Shown: positions 16,268 through 25,735, numbered from the stretch's first letter. The stretch is DNA of 64,000 nucleotides from Vagococcus proximus (GCF_029143285.1 NZ_JAPDSH010000002.1:248001-312000), one strand, 5' to 3'. Translations and numbers: made by a program. The notes: generated from the sequence alone by a model not told the origin.

Positions 16268-16552
16268 ATGTTGAAAATGAATTTACAATTCTTCGCGACA
16301 AAAAAAGGTGGTGGTTCTACTGCCAATGGTCGTGATTCACAATCAAAACGTCTAGGCGCTAAACGTGCTGACGGCCAAACTGTTACAGGTGGTTCAATTT
16401 TATACCGTCAACGCGGAACTAGAATTTACCCAGGTGTAAACGTTGGTAAAGGTGGCGACGATACTTTATTTGCTAAATGTGATGGCGTGGTACGTTTCGA
16501 ACGTAAAGGCCGTGACAAAAAACAAGTTTCAGTATACCCAGTTGCTCAATAA
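16268..16552 (+). CDS. rpmA: 50S ribosomal protein L27 with Prp-cleavable N-terminal extension
   Basis: The 94-residue protein starts [18 protein letters not shown]. The first nine residues are the Firmicutes-type extension that Prp cuts between Phe9 and Ala10, exposing the L27 tail that reaches the peptidyl transferase centre. The [10 protein letters not shown] motif follows. TAGGAGGTG precedes the ATG at 16268; a longer frame from 16181 overlaps prp and is not used. Confidence 0.97.
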   Translation: MLKMNLQFFATKKGGGSTANGRDSQSKRLGAKRADGQTVTGGSILYRQRGTRIYPGVNVGKGGDDTLFAKCDGVVRFERKGRDKKQVSVYPVAQ

Positions 16553-16561
16553 TAACTAGTT

Positions 16562-16598
16562 AAACCGTTTCTCTTTTGAAGAGAAGCGGTTTTTTTGT
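16562..16598 (+). terminator. Terminator of the rplU-prp-rpmA operon
   Basis: AAACCGTTTCTC (16562-16573) pairs with GAGAAGCGGTTT (16581-16592), with one G-T pair, followed by T-run. Confidence 0.9.
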
Positions 16599-16636
16599 AT
16601 GTTCTAGGTGGTTTAGTTTTAAAAATGTTATTGTTT

Positions 16637-16645
16637 TGCTATAAT
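16637..16645 (+). promoter_or_regulatory. Extended -10 promoter for the M24 peptidase gene
   Basis: TG-C-TATAAT is a consensus extended -10, 37 nt before the start codon. Confidence 0.7.
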
Positions 16646-16681
16646 GCTAGTAATACTACAAAAAGAAAGAGGGCTACTTTT

Positions 16682-17746
16682 ATGATGAATCGTATTGAAA
16701 AGTTAAGAGTTAAGATGCAAGAGGCGGAATTAGAGTCATTTTTAATAACAAGTCCATATAATTTAAGATATTTAACAGGATTTACAGGGACAACAGGTCT
16801 AGCAGTTATCACGAAGAAAGAGGCTTATTTTGTAAGTGACTTTAGATACGCTGAGCAAGTTGCAAAGCAATGTCCTGACTACACATTTATTCAAAATATG
16901 GGTCCGATTTTTGATGAAGTAGCTAAAATTATTAAATCAGATGGTTTGATTAATATGGCGTTTGAAGAAGAACACATGTCGTTTGCGACGTATACAACAT
17001 TAGCTGAAATGCTTGAAACAGGATTAGTTCCTGTAGCAGGTATGATTGAAGAACTGAGAGAAGTTAAAGAAGAATCAGAAATGAAAATCATTCGTAAAGC
17101 GTGCGAGATTGCTGATAGTGCCTTTAAACATATTTTAGATTACATTAAACCAGGTATGACAGAGATTCAAGTGGCAAATGAATTAGACTTTTATATGCGT
17201 TCTTTAGGAGCGACAAGTGTATCATTTGAAACGATTGTAGCAAGTGGGGTGCGTTCAGCTATGCCTCATGGCGTTGCTAGTGATAAAGTTATAGAACAAG
17301 GTGACATGATTACGATTGATTTTGGCTGTTACTATGAAGGGTATGTGTCTGATATGACCCGTACGATTGCGTTAGGTGATCCAGGTGAAGAGCTTAAAGA
17401 AATCCACCAACGTGTCTTAGATGCGCAGTTAAAGGTTACTGAGGCTGCTAAACCAGGTATGTCAGGCGTTGAGCTTGATGCTGTTGCTCGAGATTATTTT
17501 GAGACACTTGGTTGTGCAGAAGCGTTTGGTCATTCTACAGGGCATGGTATTGGTTTAGAAATTCACGAAGGTCCAAATGTATCTCGCATGGCAGAGAAAA
17601 AGTTTGTACCTGGTAATGTGATAACTAATGAACCGGGCTTGTACTACCCAGGTGTCGGTGGGGTTAGAATTGAAGATGATATGTTAGTTACTGAAAAGGG
17701 AGTAGAAATTTTGACTCACTCACCTAGAGGTCTAATTATTATTTAA
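16682..17746 (+). CDS. M24B family aminopeptidase (Xaa-Pro peptidase, YqhT-like)
   Basis: The product is a metallopeptidase of the pita-bread fold that cleaves an N-terminal residue before proline or a prolyl dipeptide. An N-terminal creatinase-like domain (about 1-125) is followed by the catalytic domain with metal ligands in TIDFGCYYEGYVSDMTRT, GHSTGHGIGLEIHEGP, NEPGLYYPG and GGVRIEDDM. AGAGGG is 8 nt before ATG 16682 (a second ATG follows at 16685); the longer frame from 16595 runs through the promoter and is rejected. It lies just upstream of efp, as YqhT does in Bacillus. Confidence 0.92.
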   Translation: MMNRIEKLRVKMQEAELESFLITSPYNLRYLTGFTGTTGLAVITKKEAYFVSDFRYAEQVAKQCPDYTFIQNMGPIFDEVAKIIKSDGLINMAFEEEHMSFATYTTLAEMLETGLVPVAGMIEELREVKEESEMKIIRKACEIADSAFKHILDYIKPGMTEIQVANELDFYMRSLGATSVSFETIVASGVRSAMPHGVASDKVIEQGDMITIDFGCYYEGYVSDMTRTIALGDPGEELKEIHQRVLDAQLKVTEAAKPGMSGVELDAVARDYFETLGCAEAFGHSTGHGIGLEIHEGPNVSRMAEKKFVPGNVITNEPGLYYPGVGGVRIEDDMLVTEKGVEILTHSPRGLIII

Positions 17747-17788
17747 GTCTAAACCAACTATTTTACTGATATTCCTAATGACAACACG

Positions 17789-17810
17789 CCTAGTTTAATG
17801 ATAAACTAGG
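17789..17810 (+). repeat. Hairpin between the peptidase gene and efp
   Basis: CCTAGTTTA (17789-17797) pairs perfectly with TAAACTAGG (17802-17810). There is no T-run after it, so it may be an mRNA processing or stabilising hairpin rather than a terminator. Confidence 0.5.
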
Positions 17811-17837
17811 GGAGAGTATTTAATTAGGAGGCAGTGT

Positions 17838-18395
17838 ATGATTTCAGTAAATGATTTTAAAACAGGTTTAACAATTGAAGTAGACGGCGGTATTTGGCGT
17901 GTAATGGATTTCCAACATGTAAAACCAGGTAAAGGAGCAGCGTTTGTTCGCTCAAAATTAAAAAATTTACGCACTGGTGCGATGCAAGAAAAAACATTCC
18001 GTGGTGGCGAAAAAGTTGCCAAAGCTCAAATTGATAACCGTAAAATGCAGTATTTATATGAAAGTGGTGGCAACCATGTCTTTATGGATACTGAAAACTA
18101 CGAGCAAATCGAATTGCCAGAAGAACAAATTAAAGATGAATTAAAATATTTATTAGAAAATAGCATGTGTAATATTATCATGTATGGTAGTGAAACGATT
18201 GGTGTCGATTTACCAAATACAGTGACTTTAGCAGTTAAAGAAACAGAACCTGGGATTAAAGGTGATACTTCTTCAGGTGGTTCTAAACCAGCTATTATGG
18301 AGACAGGTTTAGTTGTCCAAGTCCCATTCTTTGTTAATGCAGAGGATAAATTAATTATTAACACGGTAGAGGGATCTTACGTATCACGTGCTTAA
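17838..18395 (+). CDS. efp: Translation elongation factor P
   Basis: EF-P relieves ribosome stalling at consecutive prolines. All three beta-barrel domains are present in the 185 residues. Lys32 sits in the loop [13 protein letters not shown], the same position that is modified in the Bacillus type of EF-P. TTAGGAGGC precedes the ATG. yqhY follows 19 nt after the stop, then nusB, as in related genomes. Confidence 0.97.
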   Translation: MISVNDFKTGLTIEVDGGIWRVMDFQHVKPGKGAAFVRSKLKNLRTGAMQEKTFRGGEKVAKAQIDNRKMQYLYESGGNHVFMDTENYEQIELPEEQIKDELKYLLENSMCNIIMYGSETIGVDLPNTVTLAVKETEPGIKGDTSSGGSKPAIMETGLVVQVPFFVNAEDKLIINTVEGSYVSRA

Positions 18396-18414
18396 TCAAA
18401 AAGGAGGAGTTCTC

Positions 18415-18837
18415 ATGTCTGAAGAAACATTTGTAATAAATAATGACACTGAAATGATTGGTGGCGATATTGTTATTGCGCCAGAAGTTATCGAGGTAAT
18501 TATTGGTATTGCGGCCTCAAAAGTTGAAGGTGTTTACGGAATGCGCGGTAACTTAGCATCTAACGTTACTGAACTTTTTGGTAGAGCGTCACATGGTAAA
18601 GGTGTCTTCTTAAAAAATGATGAAGATGGTTTGAAAGTAGAATTATATTGTTACTTAAATTATGGTGTTACTGTCCCTAAAGTAGCGCTAGCAATGCAAG
18701 AGGCGGTTAAACAACAAGTCTTATACATGACAGATATTGACCTTTCAGAAGTTAATATTCATGTTGTTGGGGTTGTACCTGAGAAATTAGAAGGCCCAAA
18801 TTTTGACGAATTATTTGATTCAGAAGAGGATGAGTAG
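18415..18837 (+). CDS. yqhY: Asp23/Gls24 family protein YqhY
   Basis: The 140-residue DUF322 protein has the family core IVIAPEVIEVIIGIAASKVEGVYGM (part shown) and HGKGVFL near residue 62. In B. subtilis YqhY is linked to control of fatty-acid synthesis and lies between the acc genes and nusB. Here it lies between efp and nusB. AAGGAGGAG gives the start at ATG 18415. It overlaps the nusB reading region slightly, suggesting coupled translation. Confidence 0.88.
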   Translation: MSEETFVINNDTEMIGGDIVIAPEVIEVIIGIAASKVEGVYGMRGNLASNVTELFGRASHGKGVFLKNDEDGLKVELYCYLNYGVTVPKVALAMQEAVKQQVLYMTDIDLSEVNIHVVGVVPEKLEGPNFDELFDSEEDE

Positions 18838-18838
18838 A

Positions 18839-19279
18839 GTGGAATTTACAAGACATGAAATAAGAGAAAAAGCATTACAAGCGTTGTACCCTTTTGATTT
18901 TTCTAACGAAACAACAAAAGAAGACGCAATCGCTTATGCTTTAGAGTACAATAACGCTGAGCTAGTTAGTGAAGAAGGCGATATGTTTATTCCGACTTAC
19001 TTAGACCAACTTGTTGAAGGTGTTTGCTCTCATAAAGAAGAGTTAGATACTTTAATTCAAGATAATTTAAAGAAATGGACATTAGCACGTATTGCTAAAC
19101 CAGATTTGATCATCATGCGCATTGCTATCTTTGAAATGAAATATAGTCAAGATATTCCAGCGAAAGTAGCGCTAAATGAAGCACTGGAATTAACTAAAAA
19201 ATATAGTGATGACGACTCACGTAAATTTGTCAATGGTGTCTTATCAAATATTATTAAGAAAGAAGATTTAGAGGGATAA
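18839..19279 (+). CDS. nusB: Transcription antitermination factor NusB
   Basis: NusB binds boxA RNA with S10 and supports rRNA antitermination. The family motif TRHEIREKALQALYPFDF is at the N-terminus and the C-terminal ARIAKPDLIIMRIAIFEM and VALNEALELTKKYS helices are clear. Two starts compete: ATG 18830 lies directly against AGAGG with no spacing, whereas GTG 18839 has a 9-nt spacing and is preferred here. The gene follows yqhY with overlap or a 1-nt gap. Confidence 0.93.
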   Translation: MEFTRHEIREKALQALYPFDFSNETTKEDAIAYALEYNNAELVSEEGDMFIPTYLDQLVEGVCSHKEELDTLIQDNLKKWTLARIAKPDLIIMRIAIFEMKYSQDIPAKVALNEALELTKKYSDDDSRKFVNGVLSNIIKKEDLEG

Positions 19280-19304
19280 CCTCTAAGTTTTCTTTTTTTT
19301 ATTC
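19268..19304 (+). terminator. Probable terminator of the efp-yqhY-nusB group
   Basis: TTAGAGG (19268-19274) pairs with CCTCTAA (19280-19286), followed by GTTTTCTTTTTTTT. The stem overlaps the end of nusB. Confidence 0.75.
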
Positions 19305-19346
19305 TTTATAGGTAGTTTGTCCTAGCTTTATCGAATGGGTTGTTTA

Positions 19347-19355
19347 TGATAAAAT
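19347..19355 (+). promoter_or_regulatory. Extended -10 promoter of the folD operon
   Basis: TG-A-TAAAAT lies 34 nt before the folD start; the -35 region is weak. Confidence 0.5.
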
Positions 19356-19388
19356 GATAGGAAAGACTAATTTGAAAAGAGGGCTAAA

Positions 19389-20219
19389 ATGGGAATGATA
19401 ATGAATGGTCGCGAACTTGCGGATGAACTGCAATTAGAGATGATTGAAGAAGTAAAAAAAATGCCAGTCAAACCTGGTTTAGTCGTAATGATAGTAGGAG
19501 AAAATCCAGCTAGTCAAACATATGTGAAAAACAAAGAACGAGCTGCTGAAAAGATAGGGATTAACTCTAAAATTGAACGTTTGCCAGAATCAATTACTGA
19601 AAAAGAACTATTAGAATTGATCAAAAAGTATAATGAGGATAGAGTTTACCATGGTATTCTTGTTCAATTGCCGTTGCCGGCTCATATTGACGAGGAAAAA
19701 GTACTTTTAGCGATCGATGCAAAGAAAGATGTAGACGGTTTTCATCCTCTTAATATAGGTAAAATGATGTCGGGTGATGCAGAGTTGATTCCATGCACAC
19801 CGTACGGGATTATGATGTTATTGAAAAAATATAATGTTTCGTTAGTAGGGAAACACGCTGTTGTTGTTGGTCGTAGTAATATTGTAGGGAAACCAATGGC
19901 ACACTTATTATTACAAGAGGATGCGACAGTAACCATTACTCACTCTAAAACTAAGGATTTAAAAGCTATTACACAACAAGCAGATGTGTTAGTTGTAGCG
20001 ATTGGTAGAGGACATTTCATCAATAGTAGTCATGTTAAAGAAGGTGCTGTTGTAATAGATGTTGGGATGAATAGAAGCCCCGAAGGTAAATTGATTGGGG
20101 ATGTTGATTTCGACGATATGCTTGAAAAAGTGTCGCTAATCACCCCTGTTCCTAAAGGGGTAGGGCCTATGACGATTACGATGTTAATGCGTCAAACAAT
20201 AGATAATGCAAAAAAATAA
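19389..20219 (+). CDS. folD: Bifunctional methylenetetrahydrofolate dehydrogenase/cyclohydrolase FolD
   Basis: FolD interconverts methylene-, methenyl- and 10-formyl-tetrahydrofolate with NADP. The 276 residues contain the catalytic YVKNKERAAEKIGI segment (Tyr and Lys), GILVQLPLP near residue 95, the cofactor loop VVGRSNIVGKPMAHLLL near 158, and the terminal PVPKGVGPMTITML motif. It heads a gene series with short gaps or overlaps: folD, xseA, xseB, ispA, tlyA, argR, recN. Confidence 0.97.
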   Translation: MGMIMNGRELADELQLEMIEEVKKMPVKPGLVVMIVGENPASQTYVKNKERAAEKIGINSKIERLPESITEKELLELIKKYNEDRVYHGILVQLPLPAHIDEEKVLLAIDAKKDVDGFHPLNIGKMMSGDAELIPCTPYGIMMLLKKYNVSLVGKHAVVVGRSNIVGKPMAHLLLQEDATVTITHSKTKDLKAITQQADVLVVAIGRGHFINSSHVKEGAVVIDVGMNRSPEGKLIGDVDFDDMLEKVSLITPVPKGVGPMTITMLMRQTIDNAKK

Positions 20220-20242
20220 AGAGTAAGTGAAGGGGTCATCTT

Positions 20243-21598
20243 GTGGCGGAAAAGTATTTATCAGTTACAGCGTTAACTAAATATATTAAACGAAAATTTG
20301 AAGTTGATCCACATTTAGGTCGCGTCTATTTGACGGGTGAAATTTCAAATTTTAGACCTCGTCCTAATGCTCATCAATACTTTAGTTTGAAAGATGACAA
20401 GGCTAAGATCGGTGCTGTGATGTTTAAAGGTGCTTATCAAAAATTGAAGTTTCAACCTAAAGAAGGAATGAAGGTTTTGGTAGTTGGCCGAGTGTCTGTT
20501 TATGAAGCGAGTGGTAATTATCAAATTACGATTGAGCATATGGAGCCAGATGGCGTGGGTGCTTTGTATCAAGCACTTGCAGAATTACGTGAGAAATTAG
20601 AGCGGGAGGGATTATTTTCATTACCTAAAAAAGAGCTTCCGCGTTATCCAAAGCGTGTCGCAGTGGTAACCAGTCCTAGTGGCGCAGTTATACGTGATAT
20701 TATGACAACGGTTAAGCGCCGTTACCCCATTGCGCAGCTAGTATTATTTCCAACATTAGTTCAAGGGGATAAGGCAGCTCAAAACATCTGTGATAACTTA
20801 GATAGAATAGAAGAAATGGGTAATTTTGATACGGTTATTGTAGCTCGTGGTGGAGGCTCTATTGAAGATTTGTGGCCATTCAACGAAGAGAATGTAGCGC
20901 GTAAGATTGTTTCGATGAATTTGCCTGTTATTTCTTCAGTGGGTCATGAAACAGATACGACTATTGCTGACCTAGTAGCGGATGTTCGGGCAGCAACTCC
21001 GACAGCTGCTGCTGAATTAGCAGTACCTGTTTTATCGGATGAGTTACTTAAAATAAAAGAAAAAGAAAACAGACTGGTTAAAAGTTATGTGTATCAACTG
21101 GAGAGGCAAAAGCAACGCTTTGCTCGCACTCAAGAATCATTTGTATTCAAGCAACCAGAACGTTTATATGAAGGTTTCAGTGTTAAGTTAGATATGCTCG
21201 TTAGACGATTTCAGCAGGAAGGATTAGCCATTGTATCTGGTAAGAAAGAGCATATGATAGAGGTTATAAATAAACTTTATCTACAAAATCCAAGTCGCAA
21301 AGTCGAGCAATCCTCACAGCAACTGACTCATAATCGTGCCCAGTTAGAACAGGTCATAAAGGCTTATATGAAACAAAAAGAGATCGATTTAGGTAGGCAA
21401 ATTCAATCGTTGGATATTTTAAGTCCTCTCAAAACAATGAGCAGAGGATATACCTATGTGACAACCCCGGATAAATTGTTAACATCGGTTTCTGATTTGG
21501 AACAAGATGATGTGGTGACGCTGCATTTTAGTGATGGTGAAGCCGACGTATCGGTAAATGAGATAAGAAATAAGACGGATGAAAGTGAGGAGAAATAA
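20243..21598 (+). CDS. xseA: Exodeoxyribonuclease VII large subunit
   Basis: This is the large subunit of the single-strand-specific nuclease ExoVII. The N-terminal OB-fold domain (YLTGEISNFRPRPNAHQYFSLKD, parts) is followed by the catalytic core with VTSPSGAVIRDIMTTVKRR and ARGGGSIEDLWPFNEE and the conserved SVGHETDTTIAD motif, then a long coiled coil. The start is GTG with AGGGG 7 nt upstream. Its stop overlaps the xseB start by one base (TAATG). Confidence 0.95.
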   Translation: MAEKYLSVTALTKYIKRKFEVDPHLGRVYLTGEISNFRPRPNAHQYFSLKDDKAKIGAVMFKGAYQKLKFQPKEGMKVLVVGRVSVYEASGNYQITIEHMEPDGVGALYQALAELREKLEREGLFSLPKKELPRYPKRVAVVTSPSGAVIRDIMTTVKRRYPIAQLVLFPTLVQGDKAAQNICDNLDRIEEMGNFDTVIVARGGGSIEDLWPFNEENVARKIVSMNLPVISSVGHETDTTIADLVADVRAATPTAAAELAVPVLSDELLKIKEKENRLVKSYVYQLERQKQRFARTQESFVFKQPERLYEGFSVKLDMLVRRFQQEGLAIVSGKKEHMIEVINKLYLQNPSRKVEQSSQQLTHNRAQLEQVIKAYMKQKEIDLGRQIQSLDILSPLKTMSRGYTYVTTPDKLLTSVSDLEQDDVVTLHFSDGEADVSVNEIRNKTDESEEK

Positions 21599-21828
21599 TG
21601 GCTAAAAAAGAAGAAATGACATTTGAAGAGTCTATGATGGCATTAGAGTCGATTGTAAGAGAATTAGAACAAGGTGATGTTCCATTGGAGCAGGCTTTAG
21701 ATCATTTCCAAAAGGGGATTGAGTTAAGTAAAGTTTGTCAAGAGACACTAACAAATGCAGAAACGACTTTAACTAAAATTATGACAGAAACGAATGAAGA
21801 AGTCGTATTTGATGAGAGTGGTAATTAG
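21598..21828 (+). CDS. xseB: Exodeoxyribonuclease VII small subunit
   Basis: The 76-residue helical hairpin protein has the family motif FEESMMALESIVRELEQGDVPLEQALDHF (given here in part as FEESMMALE and LEQALDHFQKGIEL). It binds the coiled coil of XseA. It overlaps xseA by one base and abuts ispA, whose ATG directly follows its stop. Confidence 0.95.
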   Translation: MAKKEEMTFEESMMALESIVRELEQGDVPLEQALDHFQKGIELSKVCQETLTNAETTLTKIMTETNEEVVFDESGN

Positions 21829-22716
21829 ATGACTAAAGAGAGCTTTTCGAAAGAGTACTTACCTTATGTGATGTCAGAAATAACAAATGTTTTAGAAAAG
21901 AATGCATCCGAACGAACTCTATTTGAAAGTATGTCTTACTCGTTAGAAGCAGGTGGTAAGCGTCTACGTCCTTTATTACTATTAGCGACGATTGATTTCT
22001 TTGGCTCAACACTTTCAAAAGGTCACTTTCAAATTGCAGGTGCCTTAGAAATGATTCACACATATTCTTTAATTCACGATGATTTACCAGCGATGGATAA
22101 TGATGAACTAAGACGAGGGAAGCCTACTAACCATATTGTATACGGTGAGGCTCTTGCTATTTTAGCGGGAGACGGTTTGCTTACAGAAGCGTTGCATCTA
22201 GTGGCTATTAGTGACTTATCTAGCACGCAAAAAGTATGGTTAATGACAGAATTGACAAAAGCATCTGGATCAAAAGGTATGATTGGTGGACAAGTTGGTG
22301 ATATAGAAGGCGAGAAAACAATACTGACTTTAGAAGAACTTCAAGCTGTTCATGAGAAAAAAACGGGTGCTCTAATTCATTTTGCTGTAGAAGCAGGCTG
22401 TTATTTAACTAACCAACCTGAAGCTATTATGGCAGAGATGATGACGTATGCGGATAATTTTGGTGTTGCGTTTCAAATTAAGGATGATTTACTTGATGTA
22501 TTGGGTGATGAGGCCGAAATAGGGAAGCATACCGGTATGGATGAAGCGTTAAACAAAAGCACCTATACTTCTCTTTTAGGTGTTAGAGGAGCGCAAGAAG
22601 CGCTATCGGAGCATTATAATAAAGCTATATGCGCTTTGAATACTGTAAAACATCAGTTAGGAAAAACTGAAGAAATAACGATTTTAGAAGAATTAATTCA
22701 GACCCTTATGGGGTAG
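21829..22716 (+). CDS. ispA: Polyprenyl synthetase, probable farnesyl/geranyl diphosphate synthase
   Basis: The product is a short-chain trans-prenyltransferase that condenses IPP with DMAPP and GPP to feed undecaprenyl-phosphate and quinone synthesis. The first aspartate-rich motif DDLPAMDND is near residue 84 and the second, DDLLDVLGD, near 219. The GKRLRPLL and GQVGDI motifs are also present. The two residues inserted in the first motif (DDLPAMD) are typical of bacterial FPP synthases. It lies directly after xseB, as in Bacillus. Confidence 0.93.
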   Translation: MTKESFSKEYLPYVMSEITNVLEKNASERTLFESMSYSLEAGGKRLRPLLLLATIDFFGSTLSKGHFQIAGALEMIHTYSLIHDDLPAMDNDELRRGKPTNHIVYGEALAILAGDGLLTEALHLVAISDLSSTQKVWLMTELTKASGSKGMIGGQVGDIEGEKTILTLEELQAVHEKKTGALIHFAVEAGCYLTNQPEAIMAEMMTYADNFGVAFQIKDDLLDVLGDEAEIGKHTGMDEALNKSTYTSLLGVRGAQEALSEHYNKAICALNTVKHQLGKTEEITILEELIQTLMG

Positions 22717-22733
22717 AGAGTGGTAGAAAAATT

Positions 22734-23573
22734 ATGAAAAAAGAGCGTGTAGATGTATTGGCTTTTAATCAAGGATTGTGTGAAACAAGAGAAAAAGCGA
22801 AACGTGCCGTTATGGCTGGTTTGATTTATGATATAAATAATGAGCGTATGGATAAGCCAGGTGAAAAAATAGACGCAGAGATGGAGCTTCACTTAAAGGG
22901 TGAAGGGTTGAAGTATGTCTCACGAGGTGGATTGAAATTAGAAAAAGCTTTGGATGTATTTAAGATTGATATAAAAGGCAAACAGTTGCTTGATATTGGC
23001 TCATCTACGGGAGGTTTTACTGATGTAGCACTTCAAAATGGTGCTGTGATGAGTTATGCCTTAGATGTCGGATACAATCAATTAGCTTGGAAATTACGTC
23101 AAGACGAACGTGTTGTCGTTATGGAACGTACTAACTTCAGATATTCTAAACCAGAAGATTTCGAAAAAGGTTTACCGGATATTGCGAGTATTGACGTATC
23201 ATTCATTTCACTAAAACTTATTTTACCTGTATTGAAATCGATATTAAAAGCAAATGGTGAAGTTGTTGCGCTAATTAAACCTCAATTCGAAGCTGGGAAA
23301 GCTTTAGTTGGGAAAAATGGAGTGATTAGAGAAGCGAGTACGCATCGTTTGGTATTGGAGAAAATGTTAACGTTTATGAATGAAGAAGGCTACAACATTG
23401 TGGGCTTGGATTATTCACCGATTAAGGGTGGAGAAGGTAATATTGAGTTTTTAGCTTATCTAAAATGGCCCGGCTTAGGTAAAGAAAAAGTTGAAGAACT
23501 TGATATTGAGAAGATGGCAGCAGATATCGTTGAAAAAGCACATACTGAATTGAAGGTAAAAGCTGAAGGTTAG
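22734..23573 (+). CDS. tlyA: TlyA family rRNA methyltransferase/hemolysin-like protein
   Basis: An N-terminal S4 RNA-binding domain (about residues 3-62, ending KYVSRGGLKLEKAL) is joined to an FtsJ-type SAM methyltransferase domain with LLDIGSSTGGFTDVAL near residue 84. Mycobacterial TlyA methylates 16S and 23S rRNA ribose; the Firmicutes target is less certain. The RNA-modifying role is favoured over a direct hemolysin role. It precedes argR and recN, the standard Firmicutes order. Confidence 0.92.
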   Translation: MKKERVDVLAFNQGLCETREKAKRAVMAGLIYDINNERMDKPGEKIDAEMELHLKGEGLKYVSRGGLKLEKALDVFKIDIKGKQLLDIGSSTGGFTDVALQNGAVMSYALDVGYNQLAWKLRQDERVVVMERTNFRYSKPEDFEKGLPDIASIDVSFISLKLILPVLKSILKANGEVVALIKPQFEAGKALVGKNGVIREASTHRLVLEKMLTFMNEEGYNIVGLDYSPIKGGEGNIEFLAYLKWPGLGKEKVEELDIEKMAADIVEKAHTELKVKAEG

Positions 23574-23590
23574 ATGTAGGGGAGGCTAAT

Positions 23591-24046
23591 ATGAAGAAAA
23601 TAGAACGCCAACGACTTTTGAGACAGTTGATTAAGGAACGCCGCATTCAAAAACAAGAAGAATTTGTGGAATTACTTAATGAACAAGGAGTAGAGGTAAC
23701 CCAAGCGACGGTGTCTCGAGATATTAAAGAGATGAATCTGATTAAGGTAAGCCAAGCGGACGGCAGTTTTTTTTATAGTTTACGAGAAGATACAGGAGAA
23801 CCTGATCGTCAGCGTTTGAATAAAATGCTTAAGCAATCCGTAATATCTGTAGCTCTAATGGATAAGTATATTTCGCTTAAAATAGTACCAGGAAGTGCTG
23901 TTGCGCTAGGTATTGTCTTAGAAAGCATTTATGAAAAAGCTCTTTTTACATTGATAACAACAGATGATAAAGTGTTAATGATTTTTTTTGAAGAAGAAAA
24001 AGCTGCTGAGGTTTCTTCGATGATAACGCAGTGGCTATACGGATAA
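23591..24046 (+). CDS. argR: Arginine repressor ArgR/AhrC
   Basis: The 151-residue regulator has an N-terminal winged helix with VTQATVSRDIKEMNLIKV (about residues 37-54) and a C-terminal oligomerisation and arginine-binding domain, where the TTDDKVLMIFF strand carries the aspartate pair that contacts arginine. Lactobacillales often have several ArgR-type proteins, so this one may regulate arginine metabolism or act with a paralogue elsewhere. The location next to recN is conserved. Confidence 0.92.
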   Translation: MKKIERQRLLRQLIKERRIQKQEEFVELLNEQGVEVTQATVSRDIKEMNLIKVSQADGSFFYSLREDTGEPDRQRLNKMLKQSVISVALMDKYISLKIVPGSAVALGIVLESIYEKALFTLITTDDKVLMIFFEEEKAAEVSSMITQWLYG

Positions 24047-24058
24047 GAGGTGTTTAGG

Positions 24059-25735
24059 ATGTTGCAAGAACTGGCGATTGAAAATTTTGCGATTATTTCA
24101 GAATTAAATGTATCATTTAATGAAGGGATGACGGTTTTGACTGGTGAAACAGGCGCAGGTAAATCTATTATAATTGATGCGGTAGGCTTGTTAGTTGGTG
24201 GTAGAGGTTCTGCTGATTATATCAGACAGGGTGCAGCTAAGTGTTTGTTAGAAGGGCAATTTTTTGTTAAACGTAACGAAAAATTAGATGGATTATTAGA
24301 TGAGTTGGCGATTGAAGCATCTGATAATACTTTGATTTTATCGCGTGAAATTACTCAAAGTGGTAAAAATACCTGTCGAGTTAACGGGAGATTAGTTAAT
24401 ACATCTAAGCTTAGAGAAATTGGAAGCTATCTAGTGGATATACATGGTCAAAACGAGCATCAAGAGCTCATGCAAGCAGATACTCACTTAGGGCTTTTGG
24501 ACCATTATGGAGCTGATTCTCTAGGTGATGTGAAAGCAGCGTATCAAACTGTTTTTGAGGGGTATCAAGATGTGCGTAAAAAGCTTAAAAATAAGCAAAC
24601 GACTGAAAAAGAATTTGCGCAACGTATGGATATGTTGGAATTTCAGTCTCAAGAAATAGAAGCTGCAGAATTAATAGTAGGGGAAGAAGAGTCATTACTT
24701 GCTGAACGTTCTAGGTTAGTAAATTTTCATAAAGTAGTTAGCGCATTAAAAAATACTTACGAGACATTAGCAGGTGGTGAAGCGAGTAGTCTTGATGCTA
24801 TAGGTTATGCTATGAATGAAATGCTAGAAATTGAGAGTTTAGACGATGATTATTTGGAAATTTCAGAAACTGTAAAAAACAGTTATTATCAAATTCAAGA
24901 AGCGGCTAATAGTGCTTTACGATTGGTTGATAACTTAGAGGTGGATGAAAGCCGAATAGATGTTGTGGAGCAACGTTTAGACTTGATTAGACAGTTGAAG
25001 CGTAAATACGGAGAGTCAGAAGAGTTGATTCTGAATTACCTTGAAGAGATTACTAAAGAAATTCGTGAGTCTCTTGCGTTTGAATCTAAAAATGAACAAT
25101 TAGAGGCGGAGTTGAAACAGTATGAAATAGAATTGGCTGACTTGTCAGAGCAGCTAACTACTCTAAGGAAACAAGCGGCTCTTGATCTAGAGAAAGCCAT
25201 TTTAGTTGAATTAGGTGGTTTGTACATGGATAAGACTGTTTTTGAAGTTCGTTTTAAAGAAATGTCAGGTACTTACACATCATCAGGAAAAGATGATGTT
25301 GAATTTTATATCACAACCAATCCAGGAGAACCCTTGAAACCCTTAGTTAAAGTTGTATCTGGTGGTGAGTTATCACGGGTTATGCTTGCTCTTAAAACGA
25401 TTTTCTCTAAATCTCAAGAATTAACAAGTATAGTATTTGACGAGGTGGACACGGGGGTTAGTGGTAGAGTAGCTCAAGGAATTGCTAATAAAATTCATCA
25501 GATTTCTAGTCAATCCCAGGTATTGTGTATTACTCATTTACCACAAGTTGCGGCAGTGGCGGATACACAGTATTTTATTGAGAAAGTTGTAAATGATGAG
25601 CGGACAACAACATCACTTAGAGAGCTGTCTAATGAAGAGCGTGTGATGGAAATCGCAAGAATGCTTGCAGGTGATGAAATAACTGATCTAACTAAAGAAC
25701 ATGCAAGAGAACTACTAATGTTGGCTTCAAAATAA
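24059..25735 (+). CDS. recN: DNA repair protein RecN
   Basis: RecN is an SMC-like ATPase acting early in double-strand break repair. Walker A GETGAGKS is at residues 29-36, a long coiled-coil centre runs from about 155 to 380, and the signature VSGGELSRVMLALK and Walker B IVFDEVDTGVSG lie near the C-terminus. The ATG at 24059 has GAGG 8 nt upstream; a GTG at 24050 lies in that site. It is the last gene of the folD-recN series and ends at a perfect hairpin. Confidence 0.95.
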   Translation: MLQELAIENFAIISELNVSFNEGMTVLTGETGAGKSIIIDAVGLLVGGRGSADYIRQGAAKCLLEGQFFVKRNEKLDGLLDELAIEASDNTLILSREITQSGKNTCRVNGRLVNTSKLREIGSYLVDIHGQNEHQELMQADTHLGLLDHYGADSLGDVKAAYQTVFEGYQDVRKKLKNKQTTEKEFAQRMDMLEFQSQEIEAAELIVGEEESLLAERSRLVNFHKVVSALKNTYETLAGGEASSLDAIGYAMNEMLEIESLDDDYLEISETVKNSYYQIQEAANSALRLVDNLEVDESRIDVVEQRLDLIRQLKRKYGESEELILNYLEEITKEIRESLAFESKNEQLEAELKQYEIELADLSEQLTTLRKQAALDLEKAILVELGGLYMDKTVFEVRFKEMSGTYTSSGKDDVEFYITTNPGEPLKPLVKVVSGGELSRVMLALKTIFSKSQELTSIVFDEVDTGVSGRVAQGIANKIHQISSQSQVLCITHLPQVAAVADTQYFIEKVVNDERTTTSLRELSNEERVMEIARMLAGDEITDLTKEHARELLMLASK

